DNA from: Ancylostoma caninum
Taxonomy: Eukaryota; Nematoda; Chromadorea; Rhabditida; Ancylostomatidae
Assembly: GCA_037903475.1 (NCBI GenBank)
Contig: JBAJFG010000567.1
Location: 16,001 to 80,000 of the forward strand
Direction of reading: 5' to 3'
Length of the DNA: 64,000 bases
A program made the position numbers and the translations under genes. This document shows positions 21,419 through 36,400 of the stretch, one piece after another (the first letter of the stretch is position 1; each line of letters begins with the position of its first letter). A model generated the notes under the pieces. That model was not told the DNA's origin. It ran no database searches and worked only from the letters and a program-made list of their open reading frames with translations.

Positions 21419-24400
21419 ATGGCATCCATCCAGTGCCTTAACCCGAAGGCGGAACTTGCTAGGCATGCTGCAGCTCTGGAGCTCAACATCAGTGGAGCAA
21501 GAGGCCTGCAGGAGGTGATGCGTTCGAATCTCGGACCAAAGGGTACCCTCAAAATGTATGGTTTGAGTTTCTGTTCATTATTTTTCTATTGTTGCTTGGT
21601 TTAGATTTCCCTAGAGATGTGAGGTTTGAATTCAGGCTTGTGTCCGGTGCTGGCGATATCAAGCTTACGAAGGATGGCAATGTACTCCTTCATGAAATGG
21701 TGAGCCCCCTTACACCACGTACTTTCTTGATGGCTTTGGAAGAGAGAACAGCTCTGAATATTAGCACATTTCGTGTTGTTTAGCTTTTTCTGCGTATGTA
21801 CAGTATTGTCATATTCTCGAAGTTCTTTCCCTTACGGGTAACATTTGGATCACCTGCCTCTATATTTTTGAATGTGTAGGAGGATCTCGAGTGATGTTCC
21901 GAAGTTGAGATCAAAATTCATCAAACCTCTGTATGGCTGAGCGCGGAAGTCTAGAACAACAGTCGCATGGCGCGTTTTTCTTTAGGGCTACCCTCGGCAT
22001 TGGTTCTGCCTATTGGGGAATTGCAAACAGTGACCGTAACATAGATATATGTCAAGCGTTCAAAAAGGCCAAAAGCGGGCAAGGGCGTTGTTGAACTCCG
22101 CTGTCACAAACTCGTATCTAAATCTATTAGGTGTTAACATAAATCCTTGTGCTTTTTTTCCGGACGCATTTTTCTCCACCAATTTGCCACCTTTTAGGAA
22201 CAAATCATATACGATTCGAAAGCGATATTCTTTCTCTACAAGAATTTTGTAGACAGTTTTTCTTAAAATGACTAGTGGCCCCGTAAGCCACGTTATTGTG
22301 CTACTTTCCGTAGTGTGACAGTATTGACCCGGTGTGGTTTTTCGTGCGCGCCAACAGGTCGTGTGAGATTCACACCCTCAACTCGAGCTACACTACCTCA
22401 CAACTGCATATGTATGTATATCTACATATAACATTATTCAGTGGAAAAAGAGCCCATAGCGTAGCGAATGAGAGATAACTCACAGAATCCGTGAATCAAT
22501 TTGTTTTGTTGTTTCTATCTCTGTCTTTCGCGAGCAGCGAGCATACCAAGGACTGCGTGAAATACAGAACACAACTGCTTTTGTATTGTACAAACCACTC
22601 GGTCAATAACTCAGTAAGCCAATCATACAAACGCACCCTCAGCATTACCACTGTATGTGACTATCCCATCCTTCTAGTTCAAACCAAACTCATTCTAAAA
22701 ACTTTATACTTTCCCAAAGTTTTGAACAAAAACTGAAAACAAATTATTGTGAGAAGAAAATAAGCATCACGACCGCCTGTTTCCACCAATCTTCTTTGTC
22801 ATTACTCACCGATATTCACCGACACGACGTGGCTCATTTAAGTTAAACCAAAATAGTTCTAAGTGATGATTAAGAAAGTGATCAATACTCAAATCCACGT
22901 GGCCTAGGGAAGGGAGATGATCAACAGGGTTGATGGGATAAATGAGTAGGAGCATAAGTTATTGGTTATTTTTCGCTTAAGCTTAGGAAACGAAGATGCT
23001 TCATGAGATTGGTGGGATACTTGGGGAGGTGATCCACGGTGTTGGCGGAATACATGGGATGGGTGCGTAAATTATTGTTTAGGCTTTTGCCTGAGCTTCT
23101 GGAACGGAATGTAATCCACGGGGTTGGGGGGATACATGAGGAGGGTGCGTAAGTTATTTTCTAGACTTTTGCCTGAGTTTCTAGTAAGGGAGGTTGTCCA
23201 CAGGGTTGACGAGATACATGAGGTGGGTGCGTAAGTTATTTTGTAGACTTTTGCCTGAGATTCTAGTAGTGGAGTTGGTCCACGGGGTTGGCGAGAAACA
23301 TTGGATGGGTGCGCAAGTTACTGTCCAGGTTTTTGCCTGAGTTTCTTGGAATGGAGGCAATCCGTGGGGTTGGCGGGATACATGGGGTGGGTGCGCAAAT
23401 TATTGTCTAGGCTTTTGCCTGAGTTTCTAGTAAGGGGGATGGTCCACAGGGTTGACGAGATACATGAGGTGGGTGCGCAAGTTATTTTCTAGACTTTTGC
23501 CTGAGTTTCATGGAAGGGAGGCAATCCACGGGGTTGGCGGGATACATGGGGTGGGTGCGTAAATTATTGTCTAGGCTTTTGCTTGAGTTTCTAGTATTGG
23601 AGGTGGTCCACGGGGTTGGCGAGATACATGAGGTGGGTGCGTAAGTTATTTTGTAGACTTTTGCCTGAGATTCTAGTAGTGGAGTTGGTCCACGGGGTTG
23701 GTGAGACACATTAGGTGGGTTCGCAAGTTATTGTCTAGGCTTTTGCGCGAGATAGTAACCCCGTGAGTTCCTCGGCCCAAAGTTTCACTGCATTCTGTCA
23801 CTGTTGGTATTAGAGTTCGAGTAGAGTGTCTGCAGACAAACCTAATTAAGCATTTCATTCAGTCTCAACACCTGTCTGAATAGAACCAACCCTCAGATTT
23901 TGAGAAACTCAAACTAAACAGTAGCAAACAGCTTGTCGAGGAGTCACAAAATGCCAAAATTGACTGATTGAAATTTTTGAAGACCACGACGTTCTTTTTG
24001 TTGACGACCAATGAACACGTGTTGCCTTTTGCCTGAAGCCAACGCCGCTTTACCACTGAGCCAGCCAGCCGGACTCAAGGGAAAATCCCGGCCAACAGAC
24101 CTCGCCAATTCACTACTGGCCCAGTTGAACTCAAGGAAAAGTTCCGACCAATGTACCAGTGCGGCCCTTTACCTAAAACCAGCGCTACTTTACCACTAGC
24201 CCAGTCAAACCCAAGGGAAAATACGCGCAGTGGACAAGTGTGCCCCTTTACCTGAGACCGGCGCGGCACGTGCGCCCCTTCACCTGACACCGGCGCGGCA
24301 CGTGTGCCCCTTTACCTGGAACTTTGCTGCTGACAGCGTCGCAGTCAAAGGAAAATCCTGACCAACGCACCCGTGTGCCCCTTTGCCTGAGACCAGCAAC

Positions 24401-27400
24401 TGTTTACCACTGGCCCAGTGGAACCCAAGGGAAAATCCTGACCAACGGACCCTTGTGCCCCTTTACCTGAGGTCGGCGCCTTTTTATCATTGGTCCAGTC
24501 GAACCCAAGGGAAAGTGGTGACCAACGACTCGTGTGTCCCTTCACCAGAGACCGGCACCTGTTTACCACTGGCGGGAAAATTCTGACCAACGGACCCGTG
24601 TGCCCTTTTACCTGAGACCAGCAACTGTTTACCAGTGGCCCAGTGGAACCCAAGGGAAAGAGCTGACCAAAGACCCGTGTGCCCCTTTACCAGAGTCCAG
24701 CACCTGTTTACCACTGACGGGAAAATTCTGGCCAACGACCCATGTGCCCCTTTACCAGAGACCAGCACCTGATTACTACTGGCGGGAAAATTCTGACCAA
24801 CGGACCCGTGTGCCCCTTTACCTGAGACCAGCAACTGTTTACCAGTGGCCCAGTGGAACCCAAGGGAAAGAGCTGACCAAAGACCCGTGTGCCCCTTTAC
24901 CAGAGTCCAGCACCTGTTTACCACTGACGGGAAAATTCTGGCCAACGACCCATGTGCCCCTTTACCAGAGACCAGCACCTGTTCACCACTGGCGGGAAAA
25001 TTCTGACCAACGGACCCGTGTGCCCCTTTACCTGAGACCAGCAACTGTTTACCAGTGGCCCAGTGGAACCCAAGGGAAAGAGCTGACCAAAGACCCGTGT
25101 GCCCCCTTACCAGAGTCCAGCACCTGTTTACCACTGACGGGAAAATTCTGGCCAACGACCCATGTGCCCCTTTACCAGAGACCAGCAACTGTTTACCAGT
25201 GGCCCAGTGGAACCCAAGGGAAAGAGCTGACCAAAGACCCGTGTGCCCCTTTACCAGAGTCCAGCACCTGTTTATCACTGGCCCAGTCGAACCCAAGGGA
25301 AGTGCTGACCAAAGACCCGTGTGTCCCTTTACCAGACACCAGCACCTGTTTACCACTGACGGGAAAATTCTGACCAACGACCCATGTGCCCCTTTACCAG
25401 AGGCCAGCACCTGTTTACCACTGGCGGGAAAATTCTGAACAACGGACCCGTGCTCCTTTACCTGAGAGCAGCAACTGTTTACCACTGGCCCAATGGAACC
25501 CAAGGCAAAGTCCTGACCAACGGGCCCGTGTGCCTATTTACTTGAGACCGGCGCCTGTTTACCATTGGTCCAGTCGAACCCAAGGGAAGTGCTGACCAAA
25601 AACATGTGTGCCCCTTTACCAGAGTCCAGCACCTGTTTACCACTGACGGGAAAATTCTGGCCAACGACCCATCTGCCCCTTTACCAGAGACCAGCACCTC
25701 TGGAAAATCCCGACCAATGGACCCGTGTGCCTCTTCACCTGAGACCGGCGCATGTTTACCACTGGCCCAGTAAAAATCAAGGAAAAACCCCAACTGATGG
25801 GAACAGCGCTACCACTTCGTTTCAAAACCATGTCAGGAAACAAAACCATGTGCTAGGATTATGTTGTAACGTTAATCGACATTATTAGGATTATTGGGCT
25901 CTAAATCGGATTTGCAGGGAGCCCCCCTCACCCCTTAGAATGGCTGGATTAAAAAAATCTTATATCTGTTTGATTCTTTCAATCCAGTTGTTTAGTTTCA
26001 CCATTATTTTTTTAAATTTTTATTACTAGACTGTGTACCCGCCTTTGCTCGGGTCCTGGCAAAAATAGCGAAAAATCAATAAAATCGATAAATCGATAGT
26101 GCTGTACAAAACGGTTGTCATATTCGTCTTCAGCGTATTGACATACCCCAGTAACCATGTCTTCAACGCGCCCGGAGCAAAAATAGCGAAAATCCATAAA
26201 ATCGATAAATCGATAGTGCTGTACAAAACGGTTGTCATATTCGTGTTCAGCGTATTGACATACCCCAGTAGCCATGTCTTCGCCGCGCTCAGGGCAAAAT
26301 TAGCGAAAATCAATAAAATCGATAAATCGATAGTGCTGTACAAAACGGTTGTCATACTCGTCTTCAGCGTATTGACATACCCCAGTAGCCACGTCTTCGC
26401 CGCGCCCGGGGCAAAATTAGCGAAAAATCAATAAAATCGATAAATCGATAGTGCCGTACGAAACGGTTATCATATTCGTGTTCAGTGTACTGACATACCC
26501 CAGTAGACATATCTTCGCCACGCCTGGGGCAAAATTAGCGAAAAATCAATAAAATCGATATAATCGATAAACTAATCGATAATCCCAGGTGCAAGGTAGC
26601 CTAAAACCTACGCCGGCCCTTAGGGAGGTGTCACCCTATAACAAGAAAGATAAAGATCTCTGACTAAACAAGCGGACAATGTGGAAATTTAGGCCAGATG
26701 CCCCTTTTTTAAAGTACTCATCACAACACTGGGTATCGACAATGCGCTGAGAGTCGACGCGCAGTAACGGAAGTGTTTTCGGGGATTAGCGACCAAATCT
26801 TTTAATATAGTAGGATAGTTCGCTTAAGTTTTAAGCCTGCGAAGTAGAGCAACGAGTCAATAAAAAATTACCGACAGCCACCTATCCTGACAATCAGTTG
26901 AAGCTCGTAAGTTCATCAAGACTGGCCAGGTGACCTGTGCTGAGCATGAAAGAGACGTTTTGCTTGAAACGACTGGTCGTCAGCGCTTTTCTAAGACCAA
27001 GAGGACATACTTGGTCTCGATGATACCAACCACTTCGACCGAAAGAATTTCCAATACGAAGACACGGGAATTGCTTCAAAGGAGTCGTATCGTCTAAGTG
27101 AACATCATACTTCTTAAAGCCATCATATAACTGCAGTAGTTACGCTGAAAGAATCCAATCGCGAGGGCCTAGTCATCCTGCCCCATGGTGACGTCAGACC
27201 CCACTTTCCAAAAATCGTCAAACTGGCGCTCCAACATTTCCACTGATGATGTTCTTCCGTGTTTATATTCTATTGAGCTTACACGTTCAAACAGTATGGT
27301 ATGTTTTCTGCTCCCTATCGCATACAAGGAGGAAATTGGGGTTTTCCTCGAATTGGAGTTTTTCTTGTTAGGCCCAAAAATTGAGTAATTCAACAGCACT

Positions 27401-30400
27401 GTGAACGCGCTTGATGATGGGAATGTAGAGGAAGCAATGCGCTTCTAGAAGGTATATTGCGTGTTAGAGAATAATGGCAACTGGGCGGAGAAAATCGCAA
27501 CTAAAAAAAGCGCAAGTACTTATGTAACACCTAATACAACCGGCTGCGAGAGGCGCGGCCCATGGGCCAATGTAAATGCGGCGCGAAATTTGAATAAACG
27601 CAGCGGATCTGGGAACAAGACTGCATTTTCACTTTCAAAAGAGTGTACTTCTTGGTTTAGGTTATGAAAGCGGTTACAAATAGCCCGCTTATACTTCAAC
27701 AAAGTTCCAGCGACTAATAGTTTCAGGTAAAATCGATTTATTTCAAAAAAACTCGACCAGAACATGATTTTATCCCGAGTCTCGGAGTTGATTCTTATTG
27801 AAGTTATTTCTTTTGCCGCCTTATTTTCCTGGTTCATCTTTTGTTTGTTTTGGAATTGAAGATTTGACCTGACGTATGCAAAGTGGAGTGTAATGGAGCA
27901 TTTAGACTTAGTACTACGTCCGAAATGACTACCAAATTTGCTAGCTTGTTCGAATTCAACATAGAAAAGACGATTTTAACGTTACGAGATGGACGAAACT
28001 TAGTAGCGCAGAAGTTTGCCAATATGGATTCATGAGAACTCTCAAAGACTGTGTACATGTCTATGTAGGTGAAAGTATGGTGAATGAAATCAACTCATTT
28101 CATCCACATGTCATATGGAGAACTGGGGTAACTTCGGGTTTGCCTCCATTTTTTTCATGTTGGCCCACCATCGGTTAAATAGATTGAAATGAATGACTAA
28201 ATATTGAATAGGAGCTCCGAATAGTTAATAATAGCTCCGAATAATAGCTTCCTCAATGTTTCTGTTATGTGAATGAGTAAATGGTGCAAGAATCAGGGCA
28301 ACCAGAAACTCATCTAACCTGTACAAATGTACGAACAGTGGTCGATTCGCTACCAATGAAAGATTTTAATGTAGTAATTTTCTTGAGCAGATGAAGGCCC
28401 CAACATTATTTTCCCGACCTGCGATGCCCGTTGTTGTTACCTCTGCTCTCCGCGTGCTTCGCCGAAAAGAATGAAAAAATAGTAAATAGTATTTGGGGAA
28501 GGAAACAAAGACACAATCGAAAGAAGCCTACTAACTTTTAGAACCATCATTTTTTAAGTTAAGGATAAAACCGTGTTCTGTTACTAGTTTCTCCGAACTA
28601 ATCGATTTTACTTGGAAATAGCTGTAATCGGAAGTTAATTTAAGTACGAATGTGCTATTAGTAACCGATTCCACAACAGAAATCAAGAAATACACCCTTT
28701 GGGAAGTGGAACGTGTTCTTCTCCCGCGCTTCGCTGCGTTGATTAGAGTGATGGAAAAGTCAAACAGGAGGGGAAATAGAAAGTAGTAGGAGGAGAAGGG
28801 AACGAGGAAACAATCGGAGGAGACCTTCCAAATAACTTGAATAGCCATTTCATCTAGAACCTAACACAAATTTGTTTTCTGCCAGAGATTTCGTTTAAAA
28901 AACTGGTGCCGTTCAGAAAATATTATATGTCGGCATCTTATTCTTGTTCCAGTGGGCATTTTTTTTAGGCAGTCCGGCAACCAAAAATAGATAATGCACC
29001 CTTCAGGAAGTGAAGACGCGTTTTTGTCCCAATATCCCCTGCGTTTATTCAAATTTCGCGCCGCATTGGCATTGCTCCAAGGGGTGCGCCTTTCGCAGCT
29101 GGTTGTAGATTTAGATACGGGTCTGTCAGACTGTTGCTATACTCTACGTGAAGTGTAGCACTTTGCATCGGTGGCGAATGTGGCCCGCTGATCGGCCTGT
29201 ACGGGGCCGCCGTTCGGTCGGTATAGTGATCAAATCGATCGATTCGTGGTGGAATGCATCCATCCTTCGACTTTTCTGTCTTTCTTGATTTACTGCGAAT
29301 TCTATAATGTGCAATAGTTTATTATAGCTAAAATCCCACACACATATATAACTCTATTTTTCAGGAATTCGTGCATCGAAAAAAATAATCAACAGTAGTG
29401 CGGATCCGTGCTCTTAAAATAGGAACACACAGTAAAACTGACAACTAGCAAGCTTTCACTACATTAGTGTACATTTTCGACTTCAAGAAAGTAAGCTTTG
29501 CTTGTTCAGGAGAAATCATGAAAATACACAAAAAAGCAAAACAGTGGCATAAATGGGTTCAGCACATGGTAAACCAAATAAAGAATTAGACGTGTCCATA
29601 TCCATGGCCGAGCTCTGTTCCAAGTGTCTTCTTCCTGTAGCAGAGTTAGAGCATTAGAGCTACACCATAGTTGAAAAAGTGAAGTTACTTATCATATTTG
29701 CGTCTGTTTCACCAGGAAATTCACGAGAAACAGTGATTAATCACGCCCTTTAAGCAACAACATTCACATTTAGTTTTCCACGGATTTTATCCCTTGACTT
29801 CCCATTACTACTGACATTCACTACTCCATCAATGAGTTTAATCGCTGAAGCATTTAAATCGCATCTTCCTTTCACTTCCTCATGCATGTAATCACAATCA
29901 TCCATATGCAGAACTGAGTTGTGAAAGAGAAGAATGCAAGACAATATCGGACGACATCTGAGATTTTTGTGGTGTCCCCTGGACCGTAGCTTGGAACATT
30001 TTGAAAAATTCTAATACTCGAATTCTAAAGTGTTCGAACTTCACAGAAACAAAATGGTCAGTACAATTCATCAATGGCAGAAAAAAAAACAAAAAAAAAC
30101 TGAAGTGATGACGAAGAAGAATCCCGCCTTTACTAGTGCGACTTCCCGTAAAGGAAGCGTTTTACGTTATAATGCACAATTTTTAAGAAGCTACTGTCTC
30201 CCTGACTGACATTATTAAAATCTACAGTATGCGCGCGCATTGCTGGAACCCGGCTGGCCCGGGTCCGTCCTTGCGTAAAGACAGTGGCTCCTTTTCACTG
30301 GTATTCTACTATTATACCGCTATATTCGTCTACCACTCACTACTATTCAAATACTAGGCACTATCTGGCTAGGCCGTCCCAGAAATATCAAAATCAGAAA

Positions 30401-33400
30401 TTTTGCCAAAACTTCGTCTCTGAGAGTTATTCGATGTGCTGATCACTTAAATCTTATTCAGTTTGTATCATGAGACCATTTCATACAGTTACGATAGGCT
30501 CACTGCTACGAAGCACAAGACATTGCCAATTCTGTAAACAAATGAACAGTGTCTTGCTAAATAAAATTAGTACTCGTGATAATCATCTCAAAATAACCAA
30601 CTGTTTCAAAGGATTTTCTGAGGTGTCGTCTTTTACACCATATGTACAGCTTCCGCAACCTCACAACTACAGGATTACGGCACATAATGAGTACGACTTT
30701 CGTGATCTGCGCATCAAATAACGCTGCCAGCCAAAGTTTGATCGAAAACAGTTACTTTGATATTTTCGGGGCGGAAATGTCAGTTTCCTAGCAGTTCAAT
30801 ACTAGTGAGTGGTTGAAGGATATAAGAGTAGAATAGTGGGATATTTATTTATTTATTTATTTATTACATCACAGATGATGTGCTCGATACCGATGACATA
30901 GCGAAAAGAAGCCACTATGTCCACGCCAGGAGGGATCGAGGCCAGCCGGGTTCCCGAAATGCGCGCATACGGTGGATTTTAGGTAGCCGCTACACTCCTC
31001 GAGGAGTATAGCACCTCGCGTCGACGTCGCCAGCGACGGTGACCGCCAATGTTGGCGACTGCGGCTTCGGTGCAAATCGATTGTGAGTTGGCGACCAATC
31101 GATAGGCACGGACGCCGCAGTCGCTATTATCGGCTGCCACCGCGACGCTCCGCCCACATTCGATGCGCACCGGTGCTACAGTAGCTAGTGACGGCGATGC
31201 AGAGTGCTACAGTCCTCGACGACTATAGCGGTAGTGTTAACAATGTCAGTCAGGGAGACTGGCTTCTCAATTTTTATGGTCGCGCGGATGACTTGGCGGG
31301 AATCCAAGGGCCGCCGTTGGCGTCGGTAGCTCGCGCCTGGGCAGCGGCCCATAAAATTAGGGCCGCTTCACGGCCGCACACCTCATGAGGCTCGCGGGCC
31401 GCTCCCCCCAATTGTCTGAGTAGTGGCGGCGACGAAAAGTGCTTCACTCCACGCGGAGAATAGCGCCAGCGTCAGTCTATCCCTGAAATTTCAGTCCATT
31501 CAACATCCCACTGCGTCTTTAATTGCGAAGGCCTCAACTGCTCAGGATGACGTTACAGGAGACGGGACAACCTCGACAGTTCTTCTTATCGGAGAATTGC
31601 TTAAACAGGCAGAAACCTACGTTCTGGAGGTGAGCATTTGTTTCATTTGCTTTTCTTTTGATGACTATATTCTATTGTCCTCCATCCGCCAGTTTTGCTT
31701 TCACAATGCTAACTGTTCAGGGTGTCCATCCACGACTCATCACTGAAGGTTTTGAGTGGGCTAACGCTCGTACATTGGAATTGTTGGAAAAGTTCAAACA
31801 AGAGGTTCGTGGATGCTTACCGTGTTTTGTTTCAGTTTTCAGTCTCAATTTTTGTAGGTTGTTGTCGATCGCAGTATTCTGATTGAAGTTGCCCGCACAT
31901 CTCTTCGCACGAAACTTCATCACAAGCTTGCTGATCACATCACCGAGTCAGTGCTCATGAGTTTTTCTTGTGCTTGTTCTACGCTGGTTATATGTATTGG
32001 TATAGATGTGTCGTTGATGCTGTTCTGGCAATCCGCCAAGATGGCAAGGAGCCGGATCTTCATATGATAGAGAAAATGGAAATGCATCACGAAACTGACA
32101 TGGACACAACTCTGATACGGTGAGTGCCTTTGCTATGCTGCCATAGTCATGCTCTTAAGTTATCGGTGCTAGGCTAATTGAACAGGTTATTTACCGCTAC
32201 ACTTTTTTAAACATCAAGTGACAAAGTGATTTTTTGATTTACGTAGCGGTAACTGAATTTAGTGAGTTTGTGTTTCAGCGGTCTTGTACTCGATCACGGA
32301 GCCCGTCATCCCGATATGCCAAAACATGTGGAAAATGCATACGTACTAACATGTAACGTATCCCTGGAATACGAGAAAACGTTTGTGCATGTTTGCCAAG
32401 TTGGGAAGATCTCATCAACTTTATACGTTTACTTCTCCAGTAACTGTTTTTAGGGAAGTGAATTCCGGATTATTCTATAAGACTGCTGCAGAGCGCGAGA
32501 AACTGCTTGCTGCTGAGAGAGAATTCATAACAAGAAGGGTACTTAAGATAATCGATCTCAAGAAAAAAGTCTGCAAGGATGGTGACAACAAGGGCTTTGT
32601 TGTAATCAATCAGAAGGTACTGCAGCGTCCCGGGTTTCACTCGACTATGGTGGAGATAATCTGTGTACACTTTGAAGGGAATTGATCCTCCTTCACTTGA
32701 TCTCTTGGCCGCGGAAGGTATACTTGCCCTTCGACGTGCTAAACGCCGAAACATGGAAAGGCTTCAGCTGGCATGTGGTGGAGAGGCTGTAAACTCCGTT
32801 GATGATCTTTCACCAGAAGTTCTAGGATACGCTGGATTGATTTATGAGCACACATTGGTAAATGTTTGCAACTTTGAGGCGTGACGCTTTTTTCTTTCTG
32901 ACTAGATGATAAGTCATTGATTGTGAATTTAGGGCGAGGACAAATACACATTCGTGGAGAACTGCCATGATCCAAAATCCGTAACCCTTCTCATCAAAGG
33001 ACCAAACAAGCACACCATTCAACAGATTAAGGATGCCCTTCATGATGGAATGCGAGCTGTCTTCAACACCATTACTGATAGTACGTCTTTTCTTTAGAAC
33101 AGCCTTACTGCTGAGAATGCTGTGCTCGAGTATAGAGTTCAGCAGCGATCAGGCATGTGCGGAAGCAAAATTTTAAATCCCGTAAAACGGAAAACAGAAG
33201 GTCAAAAATGGGCGGAAAACGGAAAATTTTGCCCAAGCACAGGTTTGTGACCAAACGTCATCTTCAACATTGGATTTTCTAGGTATCTTCTTGATGGGCA
33301 AAAGTGGTGACTCTTTCGAGTAATTAAGTAACTTCATGTCTACCGATGGTGCTTGCTTCAAGCGCCTAGAAGATAGGTAGATCGAGGAGTATTTCACCTA

Positions 33401-36400
33401 GTTACGAGAGATTATCAGAGTTATATAATCAATAAGCATGTTCCTCACTGAATGTTTGAGTAGACGAGAAGCAGTGAAGTGTGAAAAGTGCGACTTCTTC
33501 GCTTTACTTCGGAGCAGACCCTTTCTGCAAAAATTCAGACAAGAAGATAACTACGGTAGTCCATACGTTTCTAATCGGAAGAGGATAACGTTATACACAG
33601 AGGATCCCGTTGGGGCGAGTTAGCGATGGAGGAAGGAGGAGAAGAACAGTGTGTGGGGAACGTGAAACACAAGCAGCCCAAACATTGCGCAAGACATCAG
33701 GTGCCAAGGGCACCAGTATGGAGCTGGGGATCATCGTCTGATTAAAACAGTGACAATTACGATGTAGCCTTATGATTTTGTCAAGTCGAAAGAAAGCCTA
33801 CATCATTCGTTGCTTCGCAAGAATACTTGATGCTCTTACCATAGCACGTCACAGTTTAATGGAAATTTTATATCAGTTCGTCCCACATTTCTGTGAAACC
33901 TCGTTTTTTTTTGAGAATTTTGAAGAGAGCAGGGCACTTGTATGGCATATTTGGAACATTTATGAAGACCAGCAAAATCGCGACGGCACGTTTACACTGC
34001 AACTAAGACAAAAGAGTCAAGCAAAACAGTTCTTGTTTCGAAAACTAGTGGCCCCGTAAGCCACGTTATTGTGCCACTTTCCGTAGTGTGACGGTATTGA
34101 CCCGGTGTGGTTTTTCGTGCGTGCCAACAGGTTGTGTGAGATTCAGACCCTCAACTCGAGCTACACTATCTCACAACTGCATATGGTCTACATATAACAT
34201 TATTCAGTCGAAAAAGAGCACGTAGCGTAGCGAATGAGAGAAGATAACTCACAGAATCCGTGAATCATTTTGTTTTGTTGTTTCTATCTCTGTCTTTCGC
34301 GAGCAGCGACCATACCAAGGACTGCGTGAAATACAGAACACAACTGCTTTTGTATTGTACAAACCACTCGGTCAATAACTCAGTAAGCCAGTCATACAAA
34401 CGCACCCTCAGCATTACCACTGTATGTGACTATCCCATCCTTCTAGTTCAAACCAAACTTATTCCAAAAACTTTATACTTTCCCAAAGTTTTGAACAAAA
34501 ACTGCGAACAAATTATTGTGAGAAGAGAATAAGCATCACGACCGCCTATTTCCACCAATCTTCTTTGTCATTACTCACCGATATTCACCGACACGACATG
34601 GCTCATTTATACTAAACCAAAAAAGTTCCAAGTGATGATTAAGAAAGTGATCAATACTCAAATCCACGTGACCTAGGGAAGTTGAAGGTAGATGATCAAC
34701 AGGGTTGATGGGATAAATGAGTAGGAGCATAAGTTATTGGTTATTTTTCGCTTAAGCTCAGGAAACGAAGATGCTTCATGAGATTGGTGGGATACTTGGG
34801 GAGGTGATTCACGGTGTTGGCGGAATACATGGGATGGGTGCGTAAATTATTGTTTAGGCTTTTGCCTGACTTTCTAGAACGGAATGTAATCCACGGGGTT
34901 GGGGGGAAACATGAAGAGGGTGCGCAAGTTATTTTCTAGACTTTTGCCTGAGTTTCTAGTAGTGGAGGTGGTCCACGGGGTTGGCGAGAAACATTGAGTG
35001 GGTGCGAAATTTATTGTCCAGGCTTTTGTTTGAGTTTCTGGAAGGGGAGGTAATCCACGGGCTTGGCGGGATACATGAGGTGGGTGCGCAACTTATTTTG
35101 TAGGCTTTTGCCTGAGTTTCTAGTAGTGGAGGTGGGCCACGGAGTTGGCTAGAAACATTGGGTGAGTGCGCAAGTTACTGTCCAGGTTTTTACCTGAGTT
35201 TCTTGGAAGGGAGGCATTCCATGAGGTTGGCGGGATACATGGGGTGGGTGCGTGAATTATTGTCTAGGCTTTTGCCTGAGTTTCTGGAAAGGGTGGTGGT
35301 CCACGGGGTTGGCGGGATACATGAGGTGGGTGCGCAAGTTACTATCCAGGTTTTTGCCTAAGCTTCTGGAAAGGGGGGTAATCTACGGGGTTGGCGAGAT
35401 ACATTGGGTGGGTGCGCAATTTATTGTCCAGGCTTTTGTTTGAGTTTCTAGTAAAGGAGGTGGTCCTCGGGGTTGGTGAGACACATTAGGTGGGTGCGCA
35501 AGTTATTGTCTAGGCTTTTGCGCGAGATAGTAACCACGTGAGTTCCTTGGCTCAAAGTTTCACCGCATTCTATCAGTGTTGGTATTAGAGTTCGAGTAGA
35601 GTGTCTGCAAACAAACCTAATTAAGCACATCATTCGGTCTCAACACCTGTCTGAATAGAACTAATCCTTAGATTCTGAGAAACTCAAACTAAACAGTGGC
35701 AAACAGCTTGTCGAGGAGTCACAAAATGCCAAAATTGACTGATTGAAATTTTTGAAGACCACGACCTTCTTTTTGTTGATGACCAATGAACACGTGTTGC
35801 CTTTTACCTGAAGCCAACGCCGCTTTACCACTGAGCCAGCCAGCCGGACTCAAGGAAAAATCCCGGCCAACAGACCTCGCCAATTCAGTACTGGCCCAGT
35901 TGAACTCAAGGAAAGGTTCCGACCAATGGACTAGTGCGCCCCTTTACCTAAAACCAGCGCTACTTTACCACTAGCCCAGTCTAACCCAAGGGAAAATACC
36001 GCGCAGTGGACAAGTGTGCCTCTTTACCTGAGACTGGCGCGGCACGTGTGCCCTTTACCTGAGACGGGCGCAACTTTGCTGCTGACAGCGTCGCAGTCAA
36101 AGGAAAATCCTGACCAGCGGACCTGTGTGCCCCTTAACTTGAGACCAGCACCAGTTTACCATTGGCCCAGTCGAACCCAAGGGAAAATCCTGACCAACGG
36201 ACCCTTGTGCCCCTTTACCTGAGGTCGGCGCTTTTTTATCATTGGTCCAGTCGAACCCAAGGGAAAGTGGTGACCAACGACCCGTGTGTCCCTTCACCAG
36301 AGACCAGCACCTGTTTACCACTGGCGGAAAAATTCTGACCAACGGACCCGTGTGCCCCTTTACCTGAGACCGACGCCTGTTTACCACTGACCCAGTGGAA

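Larger units (their letters stand above)
22272..26815 (-). mobile_element. Helitron-like element carrying three satellite arrays, copy 1
   Basis: Comparison with copy 2 (34045-37678) fixes both ends. Read on the - strand the element starts TCCTACTATATTAAAAGATT and ends GGGGCCACTAG, lying between host A and host T. A 5' TC, a 3' CTAG and insertion between A and T are Helitron signatures. A GTGGC/GCCAC hairpin overlaps the 3' end, closer to CTAG than usual. It contains an 82-bp array, an approximately 70/210-bp array and a 117-bp array. No Rep/helicase is present, so it is non-autonomous. It lies in cct-6 intron 2. Confidence 0.7.

Noticed and set aside
22905..23765. Possible CRISPR array
   Set aside because: Eukaryotic locus; the 82-bp units repeat head to tail without unique spacers.
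24487..25503. 338-residue frame as a real repeat protein gene
   Set aside because: The 210-bp period is a multiple of three and the opposite strand is open too; no start, splice or family evidence.
27169..27399. Retroelement protein fragment on the - strand
   Set aside because: Composition is protein-like but no diagnostic reverse transcriptase, protease or integrase motif is visible.
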